From Brachypterus glaber (Eukaryota > Arthropoda > Insecta > Coleoptera > Kateretidae), in NCBI GenBank assembly GCA_958510825.1, contig OY294044.1, positions 71,188,095 to 71,252,094 on the forward strand: a DNA stretch of 64,000 bases, read 5' to 3'. Below the pieces are notes generated by a model. That model had not been told where the DNA came from, did not search any database, and saw only the letters and a list, made by a program, of their open reading frames with translations. How positions within the stretch are numbered: the first letter of the stretch is position 1; each line of letters starts with the position of its first letter. This document shows positions 11,105-22,681 of this stretch, piece by piece. The translations under genes and the position numbers were made by a program.

Positions 11105-11262
11105 AATATCGTATAGTTGCCGATATAGGAACATATGCTATGGTTTATTTGACCACAGAATTGTTAATGTAAACATTATATGGTTAAATTAGGCATACGG
11201 AATTTTTGAATAAAATTTAATGTTGGATTGGCTATACCATAAGGTTAAATTAACAATTTAAA
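11105..11262 (+). repeat. Dispersed repeat family D, copy 1
   Basis: Shares aggaacatatgctatggtt, aaacattatatggttaaatt, and cataaggttaaattaac with the region 15535-15745, where matching words appear in the same order. A recurrent motif is atggttaaattaac. Non-coding. Confidence 0.55.
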
Positions 11263-11305
11263 AAAAAAAAACGTGTTGTTGGTTTAAACACACGTTTTTT
11301 TATGT
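11263..11305. repeat. Short hairpin
   Basis: aaaaaacgtgttgttggttt is mirrored by aaacacacgtttttt with a minimal loop. It adjoins repeat D1. Confidence 0.5.
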
Positions 11306-11441
11306 GTAGGTATACAATAAAAAAAATTGGACATGTTTTGTAATACATTTTGTATATTACTACCAATATTAAAAATGTATTAAAATTAATAATGACTAGC
11401 TAATATTTTACTTTTATAGAAAGAGAACACGCCCCACTATA

Positions 11442-12507
11442 CAGGGTGTTTACTGAGTACGGTACATAACTTCAGGGTGTAATTCCTTACCCAAAAATAA
11501 GAAAAAAAGTTCCTATAAACATATGTCCTAAAACGACTCATAAGGGAGCTACGACCCTTCAAAGGGGGTTCCAAAAATTCGATTTTTATTTAATAACTCA
11601 GGAATTCGTTGTGTTGCAACTAGGTATTGCAAGTGATCTATCTCTAATAAAGCCTATGGTCTTTGGATGTAGTTACTTTAACCAGGGACGTCCGAAATGG
11701 GGGGGGGTATCAGAATAGGATTCCCCAGGTAGAGACACACTAAAGAGTACCTCTTGTAATACCGTAAGATAAACCGCTTTCGAGAAAAATTCATTTGAAA
11801 GTGAAACTACGTTTCGAGGACGAAAAAATTAAACACTAAAATGTTAAAAACCAAAATTTTAATCACGCAAGGTGGTTCTACATCAAAAACTAAGAAAAAA
11901 AGTTTCTATACATGTAGATCCAAAAATCGGTTTTAAAGTTACCATAGCCCTTTAAAAATGGAGTATTTTTAGGAGACCATAACTGCTTTAGGATAGATTT
12001 ATGGAAGTACTTGTATATGAAGTTTTTTCTTAGTTTTGAATGTACATTCACCCTGCGTTATTGAAGTTGTAGTTTTGAACATTTTAGTGTCTTATTTGTC
12101 GTCTTCGATACGTGAAATTTCACGTTCAAATTAATTTTTCTCAAAAAAGGAGAGTACCGTTTTTATGTATCTTTACCTAAAGAATACTATGATAATAAAT
12201 CCACAAAAAGGTTACTTAGAAAAAAGTTTGGGGCGAAAAAGTAATAAGCCCCCACAATTTTGAACGCCCCTGGTTATATGCAAATACCATTAGCTGATAG
12301 GCCTTATCAGAGATAGATCACATGCAATACATCGTTGCTATAAACCAAAGAGTTATTAAATAAAAATCAAATTTTTCGAACCCCATTTGAAGGGGCGTAG
12401 CTCCCTTACGAGTCCTTTTAGGACATATATTTAAAAGAACTTTTTTCTTATTTTTTTGGTAAGGAATTACACCCTGAAGTTACGTAACTTACTTATTAAA
12501 CACCCTG
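11442..12507. mobile_element. Palindromic TA-flanked element W1
   Basis: A 1066-bp palindrome with ends cagggtgtttactgagtacg and, mirrored, cagggtgtttaataagtaag, flanked by TA at 11440-11441 and 12508-12509. Both arms carry the box cataagggagctacgaccct or its mirror aggggcgtagctcccttacg, and further matched words (tgatctatctctaataaagc; tagatcaca). No open frame, so it is non-autonomous. Ends of this kind with TA duplications suggest the IS630/Tc1/mariner superfamily (inference). Confidence 0.8.
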
Positions 12508-12842
12508 TATTAAAATTTTAATTTATAGCCACTACTAAGCAATTACATGGAAACCTAATCCAGGGACGAGCTTTCTAGCTACACCTTTATTTTAAAACAA
12601 CCTAGATTTAGGTTAAGCTAATAAGACATTTCAGGAACTCTATTAATGTAATAGATAATTGCAGGAAGTAATTTCTACACACAGAAAAAGATTTAAGAAT
12701 GTTCACCCGTTGTCATGACAGCAGTCGGAAAGTGACAGCCAGCTGATTTTGCATATCTGCTGTCAGAAAACAAGTGAAAGTCAAACACAAAACGTCGAAT
12801 TAATAAAATTAATTTTAAGACATTTTTTGTTTTTTGTATAAG
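12508..12842. other. Unassigned stretch
   Basis: Contains a slightly GC-richer patch at 12700-12770 (gttgtcatgacagcag). The word gtcatgacagcag recurs at 40315. No gene. Confidence 0.4.
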
Positions 12843-12992
12843 TAGGTCGTAGGAAAAATAGTACATGCATCTCGACGCAAACCGAAGTGTACCTTAACAG
12901 CAAATCGAGTGCTTTTTTACTCGGCTCCGCCTTGTAAAATAATAAGTACTCTCGTGCACTGAAAACCAGGTTCGCTTACTCGGTGCGTAATA
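12843..12992 (-). repeat. Repeat family J, long copy
   Basis: On the minus strand it reads from gcaccgagtaagcgaacctg through aaaagcactcgatttg to gtactatttttcctacg. The plus-strand copy at 5712-5797 matches at both ends; this one additionally contains about 55 bp with the core aaggcggagccgagt and acttcggtttgcgtcgag. Confidence 0.65.
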
Positions 12993-14639
12993 TACTATTA
13001 CTAATTATTTCTTAGGCAAGAAAATGCTTAAAAAACAATTTTAATTCCATTTTTTGCTATAATTTAAATAAGTAGATGATTAATATTTAATTAGATTTTT
13101 TTTTATTTATTAAGTTTAAAATAATTTATTTGCGTTTAGTTGTAATAATCACTGATTCAATAAAAAGTTACATAACCTTAAACAGAGAGTGAGAGAGGTA
13201 AGAGTGAATTTACTTGTAATTACGTAAAACTTTGGTGCAAACATTAAAAAAAAACAAAGCTTTGCTGCAATAGACCACCTATACCTATCTATTGGAGAAA
13301 AACTGATAAAAATTGTGTTGGATATTTATCTGCCAAAACTAAAGCTGTAAAAAAGTATACACATATCCTCTTTTTAGTCTTCTTCTTTTCAGTCTTCTTT
13401 TTTTTTAGTCGTCCTCTTTTCAGTCGATTAAAAAATAAATTAAATGCTAAATAAACATGCGACATGCAAAAAATAGCCTAGCCGTGATAAGCAGCTTATG
13501 CAAATCCCAAATGCAGGTCGTCGAAGCTGAAATTGAATTCGTAATGAAAGAATAAATTAAAATTCATTAACTGATCGTTCCGCATTCTTCAATTAAGACG
13601 TAGTAATTGGACGTTATAGTCTCTAAAGTTAGCACGGGGGATGTTGCGCAAAGTTTCGGAGAAGCTGCCTAAAAAAGAATACCACAATATTTTATAAAAA
13701 AAAAATATTAAAATTTTTTTTATCGAAAAAAAAAATTTTAAAAAATAATATTTACCTAGGGGAGAAGGGGGTAATAAGAAACAGGGGCAATAAGAAAAGG
13801 TAAAGAAAAAAAAATTTCTTCTAAAAATCTAAAGAGTACAAAGACCCCACATTCATAAGCTATTATTCCTAAAAATTGAATGTTTCTACTTTTAAGTACA
13901 TGCTTAAAAGGATGTTTATATTTTTTTTTACTAAAAAGTTAACCTATAGTCATGAACTTTAATGTTGAAAGTGGAAACATTTTGTCTTTGACTGCAAACT
14001 AAAATTTTTTAAAAGTTTTTGCAAGCTTTGCAACATTGAAATATTTTACTGACATTTAAATGTTGTAAATGTCGCTTTAACAATTTATTAAAAGTTTTTC
14101 TGGAATTTGCGGCGTTGGATTCTCTTATTACCTCAGGTACTGTATTTTTTCGGGGTAATAAGAAACTCTTTTTAAATCTATTTATTTTTAGGATTTTCCT
14201 TGGAATTTTTTTAGGAATGTTTAAAATGCAGAGGAAATATCGAAAGAAAAGTGTTATAAAATATAAACAATGTTGAATTTGTTGAAAAAAGAAATTTTTT
14301 TATGGACCAGGGAGTTTTCTAGGGGAAGTTAAAACAAATAGGATCTTTTGCTAAAAACACTAAGTAATAAATAAATAATAAGTATTTCTGAAAAATAAAC
14401 GGTTCGTGCAGCTTTTTCTTTATAACTTTGACCTAAATATTAATAAAGTGATGGGATATTACGTCATAATTTTTGAAACTACAAAAACCACAGAGTTATT
14501 ATATATTATTGTATAGACTGTTTACCAGCTAAATCTACAAGATCTGTGTACAGCTGTGTTAGAACACACTAGAATCTTTAATTGTATAGTTTCCAATATT
14601 TATTTATTTATTTAATTGGTTACCTAAAAAAATAAGATG
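12993..14639. other. Unassigned stretch with one candidate exon
   Basis: Mostly AT-rich DNA. A word gggtaataagaaac occurs at 13768 and again as ggggtaataagaaac at 14153, hinting at a decayed repeat. The only coding-like signal is the candidate exon at 13567-13668. Confidence 0.4.
13567..13668 (-). other. Candidate terminal exon, unrecognised
   Basis: On the minus strand a pyrimidine-rich stretch ends ttcttttttag at 13669, a good splice acceptor. It is followed by 33 open codons, AASPKLCATS ... NYYVLIEECGTIS, and a TAA stop at 13567-13569. The composition is less AT-driven than the chance frames around it. I do not recognise the product, and a second frame is also partly open, so this may be coincidence or a relic. 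Confidence 0.2.
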
Positions 14640-14880
14640 ATAGCCTTTATCAATGTTATAACCTAAAGTTAGGTCTATAGGGCATGTGCTAAAATTATTT
14701 ACTGTGGTTCACAAGATTCCCGAGATAGTAAATAAAAACTAATTTTAGGCGCACCCTTAGAAGGGCCGTAGCTCCCTTAGGGCTAATTTCCGAACCAACC
14801 TGTATAGAAACTTTGTTTTCATATTTTTGCATCTAGAATCACCATTTTTTCCGTCAGTTCTGTATGTAAAAAAATTAGTT
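14640..14880. repeat. Relic of family W
   Basis: Carries the box agaagggccgtagctccctt followed by agggctaatttccg and tatagaaactttgtttt, in the order seen in family W arms and in the relics at 41390 and 63055. Neither terminal end could be defined. Confidence 0.55.
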
Positions 14881-14894
14881 AGACTTGTCTTACT

Positions 14895-14982
14895 TAACTG
14901 TTTCAAATTTCAAATTTCAAAAAGTCGATATCTCAACTTATTCAAAAGTTAAGAGGGGAAGGGTGAGTTTTAGACCGCACTG
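14895..14982. mobile_element. Isolated right end of MITE family B (B3)
   Basis: Ends with agtcgatatctcaactta, aaaagttaagagggg and agaccgcactg, then TA at 14983-14984. This matches the right arms of B1 and B2. The rest of the element is missing. Confidence 0.7.
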
Positions 14983-14984
14983 TA

Positions 14985-15424
14985 TGGCTCACAAAATAAA
15001 CTTTAAAGCAGCCACTTTTATTCAAATGTAACTTGAATTACAAAGGAATGACCCAGTCTGCTGCAGGACCTTTTTTTGCTTTCCGATCACGTAGCCTTTG
15101 GCGTGGCGAGGCCAGGGACAATCGACAATCGAAGGAATTCTATGCTGGTACAGTCAAATGTCAAAATAAAAAACTTTGAAAGAATCATATTATCTTTGCT
15201 ACTTCACCGAGCGCTTATAGATATATAGTGGAATATAAAATATGTTACCAGATATATGGATAGAAAATAAACTAAAAGGAGTTTAGCGCCAGGACATGTT
15301 TTATATATTTTTTTATAAAGTTGATTTTTCTAAGCATCTTTATTTTTTATGTTTTTAACTAAAACTCTTTCTCCCCCACTCCCTTGGTCCATAATTTATA
15401 TCTTTTAGGTATTTGGGTAACTAC
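14985..15424. other. Unassigned stretch
   Basis: A GC-richer segment at 15050-15140 (gcctttggcgtggcgaggcc) stands out. On the minus strand it is followed by aataaaagtggctgc, which looks like a polyadenylation signal, but no coding frame or acceptor was convincing. Confidence 0.3.
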
Positions 15425-15745
15425 TGTTTTTTCGATATGGTTAAATTAACCGTAATGTATAGTAAATGCAAGATTTAGTTTCAATTAATAATACCATATC
15501 TTTATTTAACCATATGATTTTTAATATAGCTATACTATGGTTAAATTAACCATAGAACATATTCCTATATCCGCAAGTACATTATATACATTATTGTATA
15601 GTTAGTTAGTTATATATGCTGTGATTAATTTAACCATATTATAGTTAAACCAAACATTATATCGTTAATTCAAGCATACGGTATTTTTAATTAAATTAAA
15701 TGTTTGATTGATTATACCATATGGTTAAATTAACTATACTAAAAA
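15425..15745 (+). repeat. Dispersed repeat family D, copy 2
   Basis: Several copies of atggttaaattaac and its mirror occur, for example at 15438, 15537, 15632 and 15720. Words such as acattatatcgtta, agcatacggta and tgattgattataccat match repeat D1 at 11105-11262 in order. The copy is longer and more self-complementary than D1. Confidence 0.55.
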
Positions 15746-15796
15746 ACAGTTTTGTTGATTTATACATACATTTTCATGGACTCCCTCAAACATGCG

Positions 15797-16559
<763 letters not shown>

Positions 16560-17149
16560 CAAGTCCAAACGAGAACCTCCTATAGGGTATGGTCCAAGTA
16601 TAAAGTCTTTATCTCAAATCTTGGTCACTTTTACTCTATTGACCGACCCCAGACGATTTCTTTCCTTTCCTCCTAAAATAGCACCTTGTTTAGAGGTCAT
16701 AGAACTATGCTACGAAACCACACTGATGCATCTTATTCGTTAATTATTGTAGGTTCCGATAGATTTATGTAATTGAGCCAATTTAATATGCTGTTAGATT
16801 TATTGACGTATTAGTTGAAGGGGACTAATTAAACCTCAATGTCTATCTACAGGGTAAATCACCAGGCGAGGATATCCGGGTGGGGCGACCTTCCCCATAA
16901 GAGACTGAGTTTTTAAGGAAAAGCTTTTTTTTTAATTAAGCATGTAACATGCGTGAGTAAGATATATTTAATTAATTCCCTGTATCAGTTGTCAATTTTT
17001 TGTTCCAAAATAATTACATAACATATAGTTAAAGCGGTCATATTGACCGCAACAAAGACTTACAGTAACCAATCTGGTACCACAGTACTTAAGGGTTAAC
17101 ATAAATGCCTACCTCGTTATTAAAATATTTTATTTATTTTTCTCAAGCT
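16560..17149. other. Unassigned, possible retroelement 3' part (minus strand)
   Basis: Sequence of medium complexity, GC-richer than usual at 16850-16900 (gcgaggatatccgggtgggg). Read on the minus strand it ends directly at the (AAAT)n tract, the layout of a LINE or SINE 3' region. No coding frame supports this. The word aaagcggtcatatt at 17031 mirrors part of the atatgaccgccgctttt motif at 15797. Confidence 0.3.
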
Positions 17150-17285
17150 TGTAGAAAAAAAAAGTTTCCTAACTCTTGCGGAAAGTGTATTTTCCGCACT
17201 TGCCTGCTTGACCGAACTCCGCTGCGCATTGTTTGGTCAACTGCAGTCGCGTGTGGAAAAGTACCACTTTCCGCACTTAGGAAAA
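17150..17285. repeat. GC-cored hairpin repeat (family R, copy 3)
   Basis: gcggaaagtgtattttccgc and cactttccgcacttagg flank an inner stem cttgaccgaactccgctgcg with mirrored ttggtcaa. Core words correspond to the inverse of the copy at 441-570. Confidence 0.55.
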
Positions 17286-17353
17286 TAACTATAATTAGTG
17301 CTTTGTTCTGGTATCCTAGTTTTAATCAAATAAATGTCAAAGTATATGACAAT

Positions 17354-17497
17354 GAGTAGAGATGTGTGTGAGTAGAGATATGTGTGAGTAGAGACGTGTT
17401 TGAGTGGCGTTCTGTGTGAGTAGAGATGTGTGTGAGTAGATATGTGTGCAAGTAGAGATGTGCGTGAGTATAGGTGTGATGAGTAGAGATCTGTGTC
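17354..17497. repeat. 16-bp minisatellite, nine units
   Basis: gagtagagatgtgtgt-like units start at 17354, 17370, 17386, 17402, 17418, 17434, 17450, 17466 and 17481, a constant 16-bp period apart from the last. Units are diverged. The array ends in gtgtcaccctgta, which looks like a family W-type element end. Confidence 0.9.
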
Positions 17498-17640
17498 ACC
17501 CTGTATTTTTAAAAAGAGCTGCTTCAATTTCAAGCTTTAGAAAACGAGAATAAAAAAACGTTATTGGGTAATTCTGCATCCAAAATCAGATCTCAAAATA
17601 CATTCTTATCAAAATAGGTCGTAAGGGAGCTGCACTAATG
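17488..17640. repeat. Relic of family W
   Basis: Contains caccctgta, then attctgcatccaaaat and ataggtcgtaagggagctgc, recalling the subterminal region and conserved box of W1. Truncated and diverged. Confidence 0.4.
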
Positions 17641-18170
17641 GAGAAGATGGCAAAAATACTTCTAAATTTTTTTCCTCTTTCCCATTTAACTTAATTGTTC
17701 GCCTAGTCGTGAAAGATGCAAAACCCTTTTTATGTGGATTTATTCTATAAGCATTTTATACACTGACGGCATGCCCCCCCTTTTGATACTTTTAAGTAGC
17801 TTAAAAGCTACTAATTGAATGTTTTTATTGAACCATTTAAGTTTCCCTTTTTGATTAGGTATGAAGATTTTCGCTAAAAAGGTAGACTAATTCGTTGATT
17901 TGATTTAATCAGGCTAGTGATATCTTATTGGGCGAGCAGGTCACGAACAGAGCGGAAAATTTCTCCATTCAACACGTCTAGGCGCCCTACTTTTATCCCC
18001 TCGAAAACAAAGCATCCGTGTATGGCTAATAATTATAATTGGTCAGTGGCCACCCTAAGAAACTAAAGAGTAGATTAGTGTTGATTATCCAGTTAACAGT
18101 TAGTAATTTGATTTTTTTAACAGTTTCTTCTTTTTTTACCGGGTAATATAATTATAAATTAACTAATAAC
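17641..18170. other. Unassigned stretch
   Basis: A GC-richer patch lies at 17930-18060. No coding frame, TIR or RNA gene recognised. Confidence 0.4.
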
Positions 18171-18603
18171 TACACAGAAAAAAAGGTTATCTTGGCAGAA
18201 GATAATAAATTATCTTGGATTTATATTATCTTAAATCGAGGTAATAATCTTCTTTTAAGATCATGTACTATCGGTTTAAGATTATCTGCGACTTTGGTTT
18301 CCTTTAATTATTGTCTTGGTAGAAAAATCCTTGTGTCAAGGATTTTTTCCTTAAATGCATGACATTTGAAATAGTAATAGAGTATCAAGAGTTATTATCT
18401 TGACTCAAAGCTCCTGTTGTCTTACGGTAAAGAATTTGCCGGCCTCACCCCACGTAGATATATAGTAGACTCGCCCGTTGTTATTGTTGCCTGGCAGACA
18501 ATTTGCGCAGTAGTTCAAGATATGTGCGGGAGAGAAGTTAGGTTTGTTTTTTTTTGCCGTCAGTTGTCTTTAAAGGTGTATCATTGTTTTTATCTGTTTT
18601 AAA

Positions 18604-18681
18604 ATGGACGAATTTGTATCTGTTACCCTCAAACAATGGGGATTTTCAAATTTACTTAAAAAATTCACTGGTTTGAAGTAG
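18604..18681 (+). pseudogene. Possible captured first exon, SAM-like start
   Basis: ATG in good context (A at -3, G at +4). It opens 25 codons, MDEFVSVTLKQWGFSNLLKK and FTGLK, before a stop. The pattern of an acidic N-terminus, then W-G, L-L and K-F at helix spacing resembles the first part of SAM-type domains in insect proteins (my recollection, not searched). The reading frame runs to a GT at 18670, so a splice donor inside it is conceivable. Too short for certainty. Confidence 0.3.
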
Positions 18682-18919
18682 CTTTAAATAATTTATACCT
18701 ACAAGCGCCTTTTTGCAATGGCGTTGCAACAAGTTTTTCTTCAAAAACAAGTGCTTTTTACTACGACCACCTATGAAACCAAATTTCACACGATTAACAG
18801 AGTATGAAAATATCATATTTCATAGGCGTGCGAAATAATATTATACATGTGTGGAAAATTTTTTCAAAATATTTACTATTCTATTAACCCTGGAACCTGA
18901 CTGTGGGGTCTTTATCTTA

Positions 18920-19125
18920 CTTCAAGTCTTGGTTTAAGATAATATGATCTTGAATCAAGAGAATCATAATCTTGAATCAAGGTTATAATTCTCTTCATTC
19001 GAGATTATACTATCTTAAACCAAGACTTGGTGTAAGATAATATGATCTTGGATAAAGATAATATGATATTGAATCAAGATAATTACATATTTGGTTTAAG
19101 ATAATATGATCTTAAATAAATGGTT
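18920..19125. repeat. Subterminal short repeats of element G
   Basis: At least six copies or inversions of aagataatatgatcttgaat occur, separated by 20-40 bp. Similar words (ttatcttgg, ttaagattatct) fill the left subterminal region at 18185-18330. Such arrays are typical transposase-binding regions in TIR elements. Confidence 0.75.
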
Positions 19126-19291
19126 TAAGTGGCTTTGATTTAAGGAAATGTCCTTAAATCTAGGACCTAAAATGCCAAGATCACGGCGGACTTGATCTAT
19201 GACAGTCATGGCGTTGAACATATCGAAAGCCATGGCGGCCTTGGTTCAAGATCGTTTTGCTTTGATTTAAGATATCATTTTTTTCTGTATA

Positions 19292-20410
19292 ACTATAAAC
19301 TATTACTAAGTTAAGTACACATAACCTATGGACCTGTACAAATTACAAGTTAATGTAATATGACAATACTGAGAAAGAGTGGATTTGAAAAGCTATTGGT
19401 AAAAATTCTTTGATGGTGATAGTCAGCCTTTCAGTTTAGTTTTATAAGATGCTGGTTTAGCCTAGTTTAGTAGAATTCGAATTCGTTCGCAGAAATGCTC
19501 GGCAGTCTGTGTTGATTTTGGATTATGATTTGAAAAAAAATATACTTTTTCTGTTTTTCTGATTTTGGCCAAATATAAAACAGAGAATAAAATAGTTTTA
19601 CGTAACGCAAAATTACGTCCCCTTTTCCAAATGGACAAAAATGCGTCTTTTAACGTATTTTTTGGTAAAAACTGTAATAAAATTGTTTTCATAATAAATC
19701 ATGGTTCCTTATAATTTGTATGTTGTTATATAAAAAAAAATATCAAAAAGTAATACCGCCTATTAAATATTGGATAAATTGTAAATGTTATCCGAAATTA
19801 GGAGACTTTCCTATACCATTGGAGTGCCCTAATACCTATCGATATTTTTTGTGGTGTGAAAGCGTAGCATTTTCATTAAATTCGTTTCACATATATATTT
19901 TTTTAATTAGCAAGTAGCTTTACACGGAAAAGTATTAAATCGTCGGCAGCAGTTGTTAAACTTGTTAAATATTTATACATGTATATTTCTAAACATGCTA
20001 GACAATGTAATTAGCGCGTCTTTCACGTTTTAGACTTGCTCTAAATTAATAATTTATTTATGTCCATTTTAAGTGATACTGCCACAGAAATCTCTAAATC
20101 CGCAAAAGAGAAATTAGGTTAGAGAGGATTTGTGTTGACACACGAGATAAATATCCTTAAAAGAATTTCAATTTTAAAGAAAAATCCTAGTTTTTCTGCA
20201 AAGAGTCTGTGGACTTGGAAGTAAAGTAGGTACCAATTTTAAAAATTGCTCCTTTTTATAAGCTGTGTTAAATTTTTAAAATGAATAAATTCGATAACTA
20301 TGAAAATAATATTAAAAATAAAAATAGCTGTATGGCCCATATCCGTATAATAAATAAACTCTTTGTTTTTATTTTATGTTTTATTACTTGTAAGGTTCTT
20401 TGAATAAATA
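19292..20410. other. Unassigned, with a possible chitin-binding relic
   Basis: AT-rich DNA. The only coding-like signal is the frame at 19720-19917, described separately. Confidence 0.4.
19720..19917 (+). pseudogene. Possible chitin-binding type-2 relic
   Basis: The 65-codon frame contains CKCYPKLGDFPIPLEC followed by PNTYRYFLWC. The spacing C, G-x-F-P-x-P-x-x-C, aromatic, C is that of the first half of peritrophin-A (CBM14) domains, extracellular chitin binders of arthropods. The second half, with the expected cysteines, is missing. No signal peptide or splice site could be assigned. It may be a decayed exon or a coincidence. Confidence 0.22.
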
Positions 20411-21000
20411 ACACTGCTCAACACAAAATTTGCCGACACCATTTTAGTTGCATCTGGCTATATTTGATGCGCTGATTTCGTAACCTTTTTTTGTTTTTCT
20501 CGATCAGTTCGTTTTTTTTTTTAATATAACGCACAAGGTTTTTTTAGTTGTAGTAAAAAAATAATTAAGGCTTAATTAATTTTGTTTTTGCGCTGGGTTG
20601 ATTCTCTATTAATAGGACTTCAAGCCAAAAAAAGCGGATTTTAAAATATCTTTATTTGTTTATTTTTCATAGGCTTCTAAATTCTAAACATTGGTTTCAA
20701 ATTTTATTGATATAATTTTATAAAAATTTTATATAAATACTAAATATACGGCTCCAATTTTTATATGCAATACTAATACAAATGTGCGGTTTTTATAAAT
20801 AAAAAAAGTTTTAAAATTAATCCAGTTACGGAGATAATAGATAATCAATCCCCGGCAAAAAAAAATAATTAGACCTAAATTAATTTTTTTTGACTACAAC
20901 TATAGGCAAAAAAACCACTTTAAAAAACGAGTTGATCGAGAAAATGAAAAAAGGTTCCGAAATCAAATATAGCCAGCCGCAACTAAAAGCTCCACAGCAC
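20411..21000. mobile_element. Palindromic element, about 590 bp
   Basis: The left arm (cattttagttgcatctggct, atatttgat, cgtaacctttttt, ctcgatca) is mirrored on the right by tgatcgag, aaaaaaggttccg, atcaaatatagcc and gcaactaaaag. Outer edges are cactgctca and gcactgctct. Inner mirrored words continue towards the centre near 20700. Non-coding. Confidence 0.65.
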
Positions 21001-21050
21001 TGCTCTACAAAAAAAGAAATTTTGTAATTTGCTGTGGAGCTTTTAGTTGC
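20979..21050. repeat. Perfect 21-bp hairpin at element edge
   Basis: 20979-20999 (gcaactaaaagctccacagc plus a) is exactly the reverse complement of 21030-21050, with a 30-nt AT-rich loop. It overlaps the right edge of the palindromic element and may represent a duplicated inverted end. Confidence 0.85.
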
Positions 21051-21827
21051 TTAATAATAAAAAAAATTGTAAACATAAGAATGGAATTTACTAAAACGTC
21101 AAAGAATACTATGGACACGGGTGAAATATCGCCTCCCAAGAGACCTGCAGTTAATCAAAGATAAAAAAAACGATTTTGACAAAACAAAAGAAATAAATGT
21201 CGAAAAAATAAAAAAAACGATTTTGACAAAACAAAACAAAACACAGTTGAAACTAGAATCAATTAGAGATATCGATTTTTTCATTTTGAAAATTCCGCAC
21301 TTAATTTATGCAAGGTAATTTGTGTAAAAAACAGGGCTTTTTGACGTTCCCAATTTAAAAAAAAAAAATAAGTAAAATTAAAAAAAATATATAATAAAAA
21401 TATGCTTGCTACAGTAAAACAACTGTCTCAATTAATATCAAACGCCATTGTAAAAAGTAATACCTGCCCTAAATCAATTAGCACCAAAATAAATCCCAGC
21501 CAAAACTACTTAAAAAAAATATTGTTTATAGTTTTTGGCTCGCAGTTTTCTTAAGTTATTATGGTCAAAAATGCTCCAACATTTTTGACGAACATCGTAA
21601 AAACAATAAATATTTTTATTTTTTTTTTACGAAAGCAATATTTTTCTTTGGTAATTTTTATACATTATGTATGTATTATTATTATTTAATAATAGGTAGT
21701 TTATTAAATATGCATTTTATATTTAATATATTGCATTTATGTACAAATTAATATTTTTTATGTTTTACTGTTTTAATGTAAAAGTCAACTCAAGGATATC
21801 GTACAGATATTTTACAGATACTTATTG
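21051..21827. other. Unassigned stretch with local duplication
   Basis: aaaaacgattttgacaaaac occurs at about 21166 and again at about 21213. Otherwise AT-rich with no feature. Confidence 0.5.
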
Positions 21828-21948
21828 TTATTTCAAAACAATACCAGTTGGTCAAAATAAACAAACGAATGGGTCAAAATGAACAAACCAATATTATTGT
21901 ATAGCTTGGTTTGTTCATTTTGACCAATTTATATTGTTATGAAATAAC
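21828..21948. repeat. Hairpin element
   Basis: ggtcaaaatgaacaaaccaa (from 21873) is mirrored by ttggtttgttcattttgacc after a 14-nt loop. Outer arms ttatttcaaaacaata and tattgttatgaaataa also pair. A related ggtcaaaataaacaaacgaa lies just before the left arm. Confidence 0.75.
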
Positions 21949-22679
21949 ATATTATGTACTGGTTACACTTGTATTTGCTCTTTAGAAATACTGCTAAACA
22001 AGTGACCGCAGTCGACTGTGACTATTGCATTCCAAAATCGTCGAAAATGAAACTGTTATTTTAGAGTCACTCTATTATGATACGTGGTACTGACAGAAAA
22101 AAAAAAGCTGCAAGCTACGCAGAAAAATCCATAGATTTCACATGCTTAAAAGAGCGCATGAAAATTAGGAAAATACAAATAATGATTATTTTATCACGGA
22201 AAAAAATTAAAATTAAAATTACAAGCTAACAAAGAATCACAAAGTGTGAAATACTTCGCCGTATTACAACGATGATGTCATGGGCTCAAGTCCCACCTAG
22301 GCCCGGGTTTTTTATTTAATTATATATTAGAATATATAATATAGTTCGCGTTATGTAAGAATTTTTAATAAAATAGATTGTATTTAGTTATTCTGCATTG
22401 ATAATGCAAAACTGACAAATTTTAAATCATTTGTAATAGTTTTTCATCAATTTTTTTAGTTCTTTATTCGAAGTAGGTGTATTGTAACATTCAAAGTAAT
22501 TGAAGTACTTATTTACCACAAATGTTCTATATTACAATATAAAAAGTAGTAGAAACTAAATCACGAAAATGGACCGGCCGGGTGCACCCCTGGCTTTATT
22601 GTTCTTTTTTGTAATTTATATAATATATTAATATTATAATGTCAATTTTTCTAGAGGATGTAAAAATCTTTTAGCTCTG
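21949..22679. other. Unassigned stretch
   Basis: No gene. A segment at 22262-22310 resembles a tRNA 3' half; see the rejected list. An isolated GC patch is at 22573-22592. Confidence 0.4.
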
Positions 22680-22681
22680 CG

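Larger units (their letters stand above)
18173..19289 (+). mobile_element. TA-flanked element G carrying a gene 5' end
   Basis: Ends cacagaaaaaaaggttatct and, mirrored, tacagaaaaaaatgatatct; TA flanks at 18171-18172 and 19290-19291. The subterminal regions are rich in short direct and inverted repeats of the form aagataatatgatcttgaat. The central 450 bp (18410-18860) is different: GC-richer, with a promoter-like segment and a short reading frame starting at 18604. This is the plan of a non-autonomous element that picked up the start of a host gene. The class is inferred from the TA flanks only. Confidence 0.65.

Noticed and set aside
22262..22310. tRNA-like 3' half (gggctcaagtcccac)
   Set aside because: A T-arm-like stem is visible but no A box, anticodon arm or acceptor pairing could be assembled; possibly an old SINE scrap.
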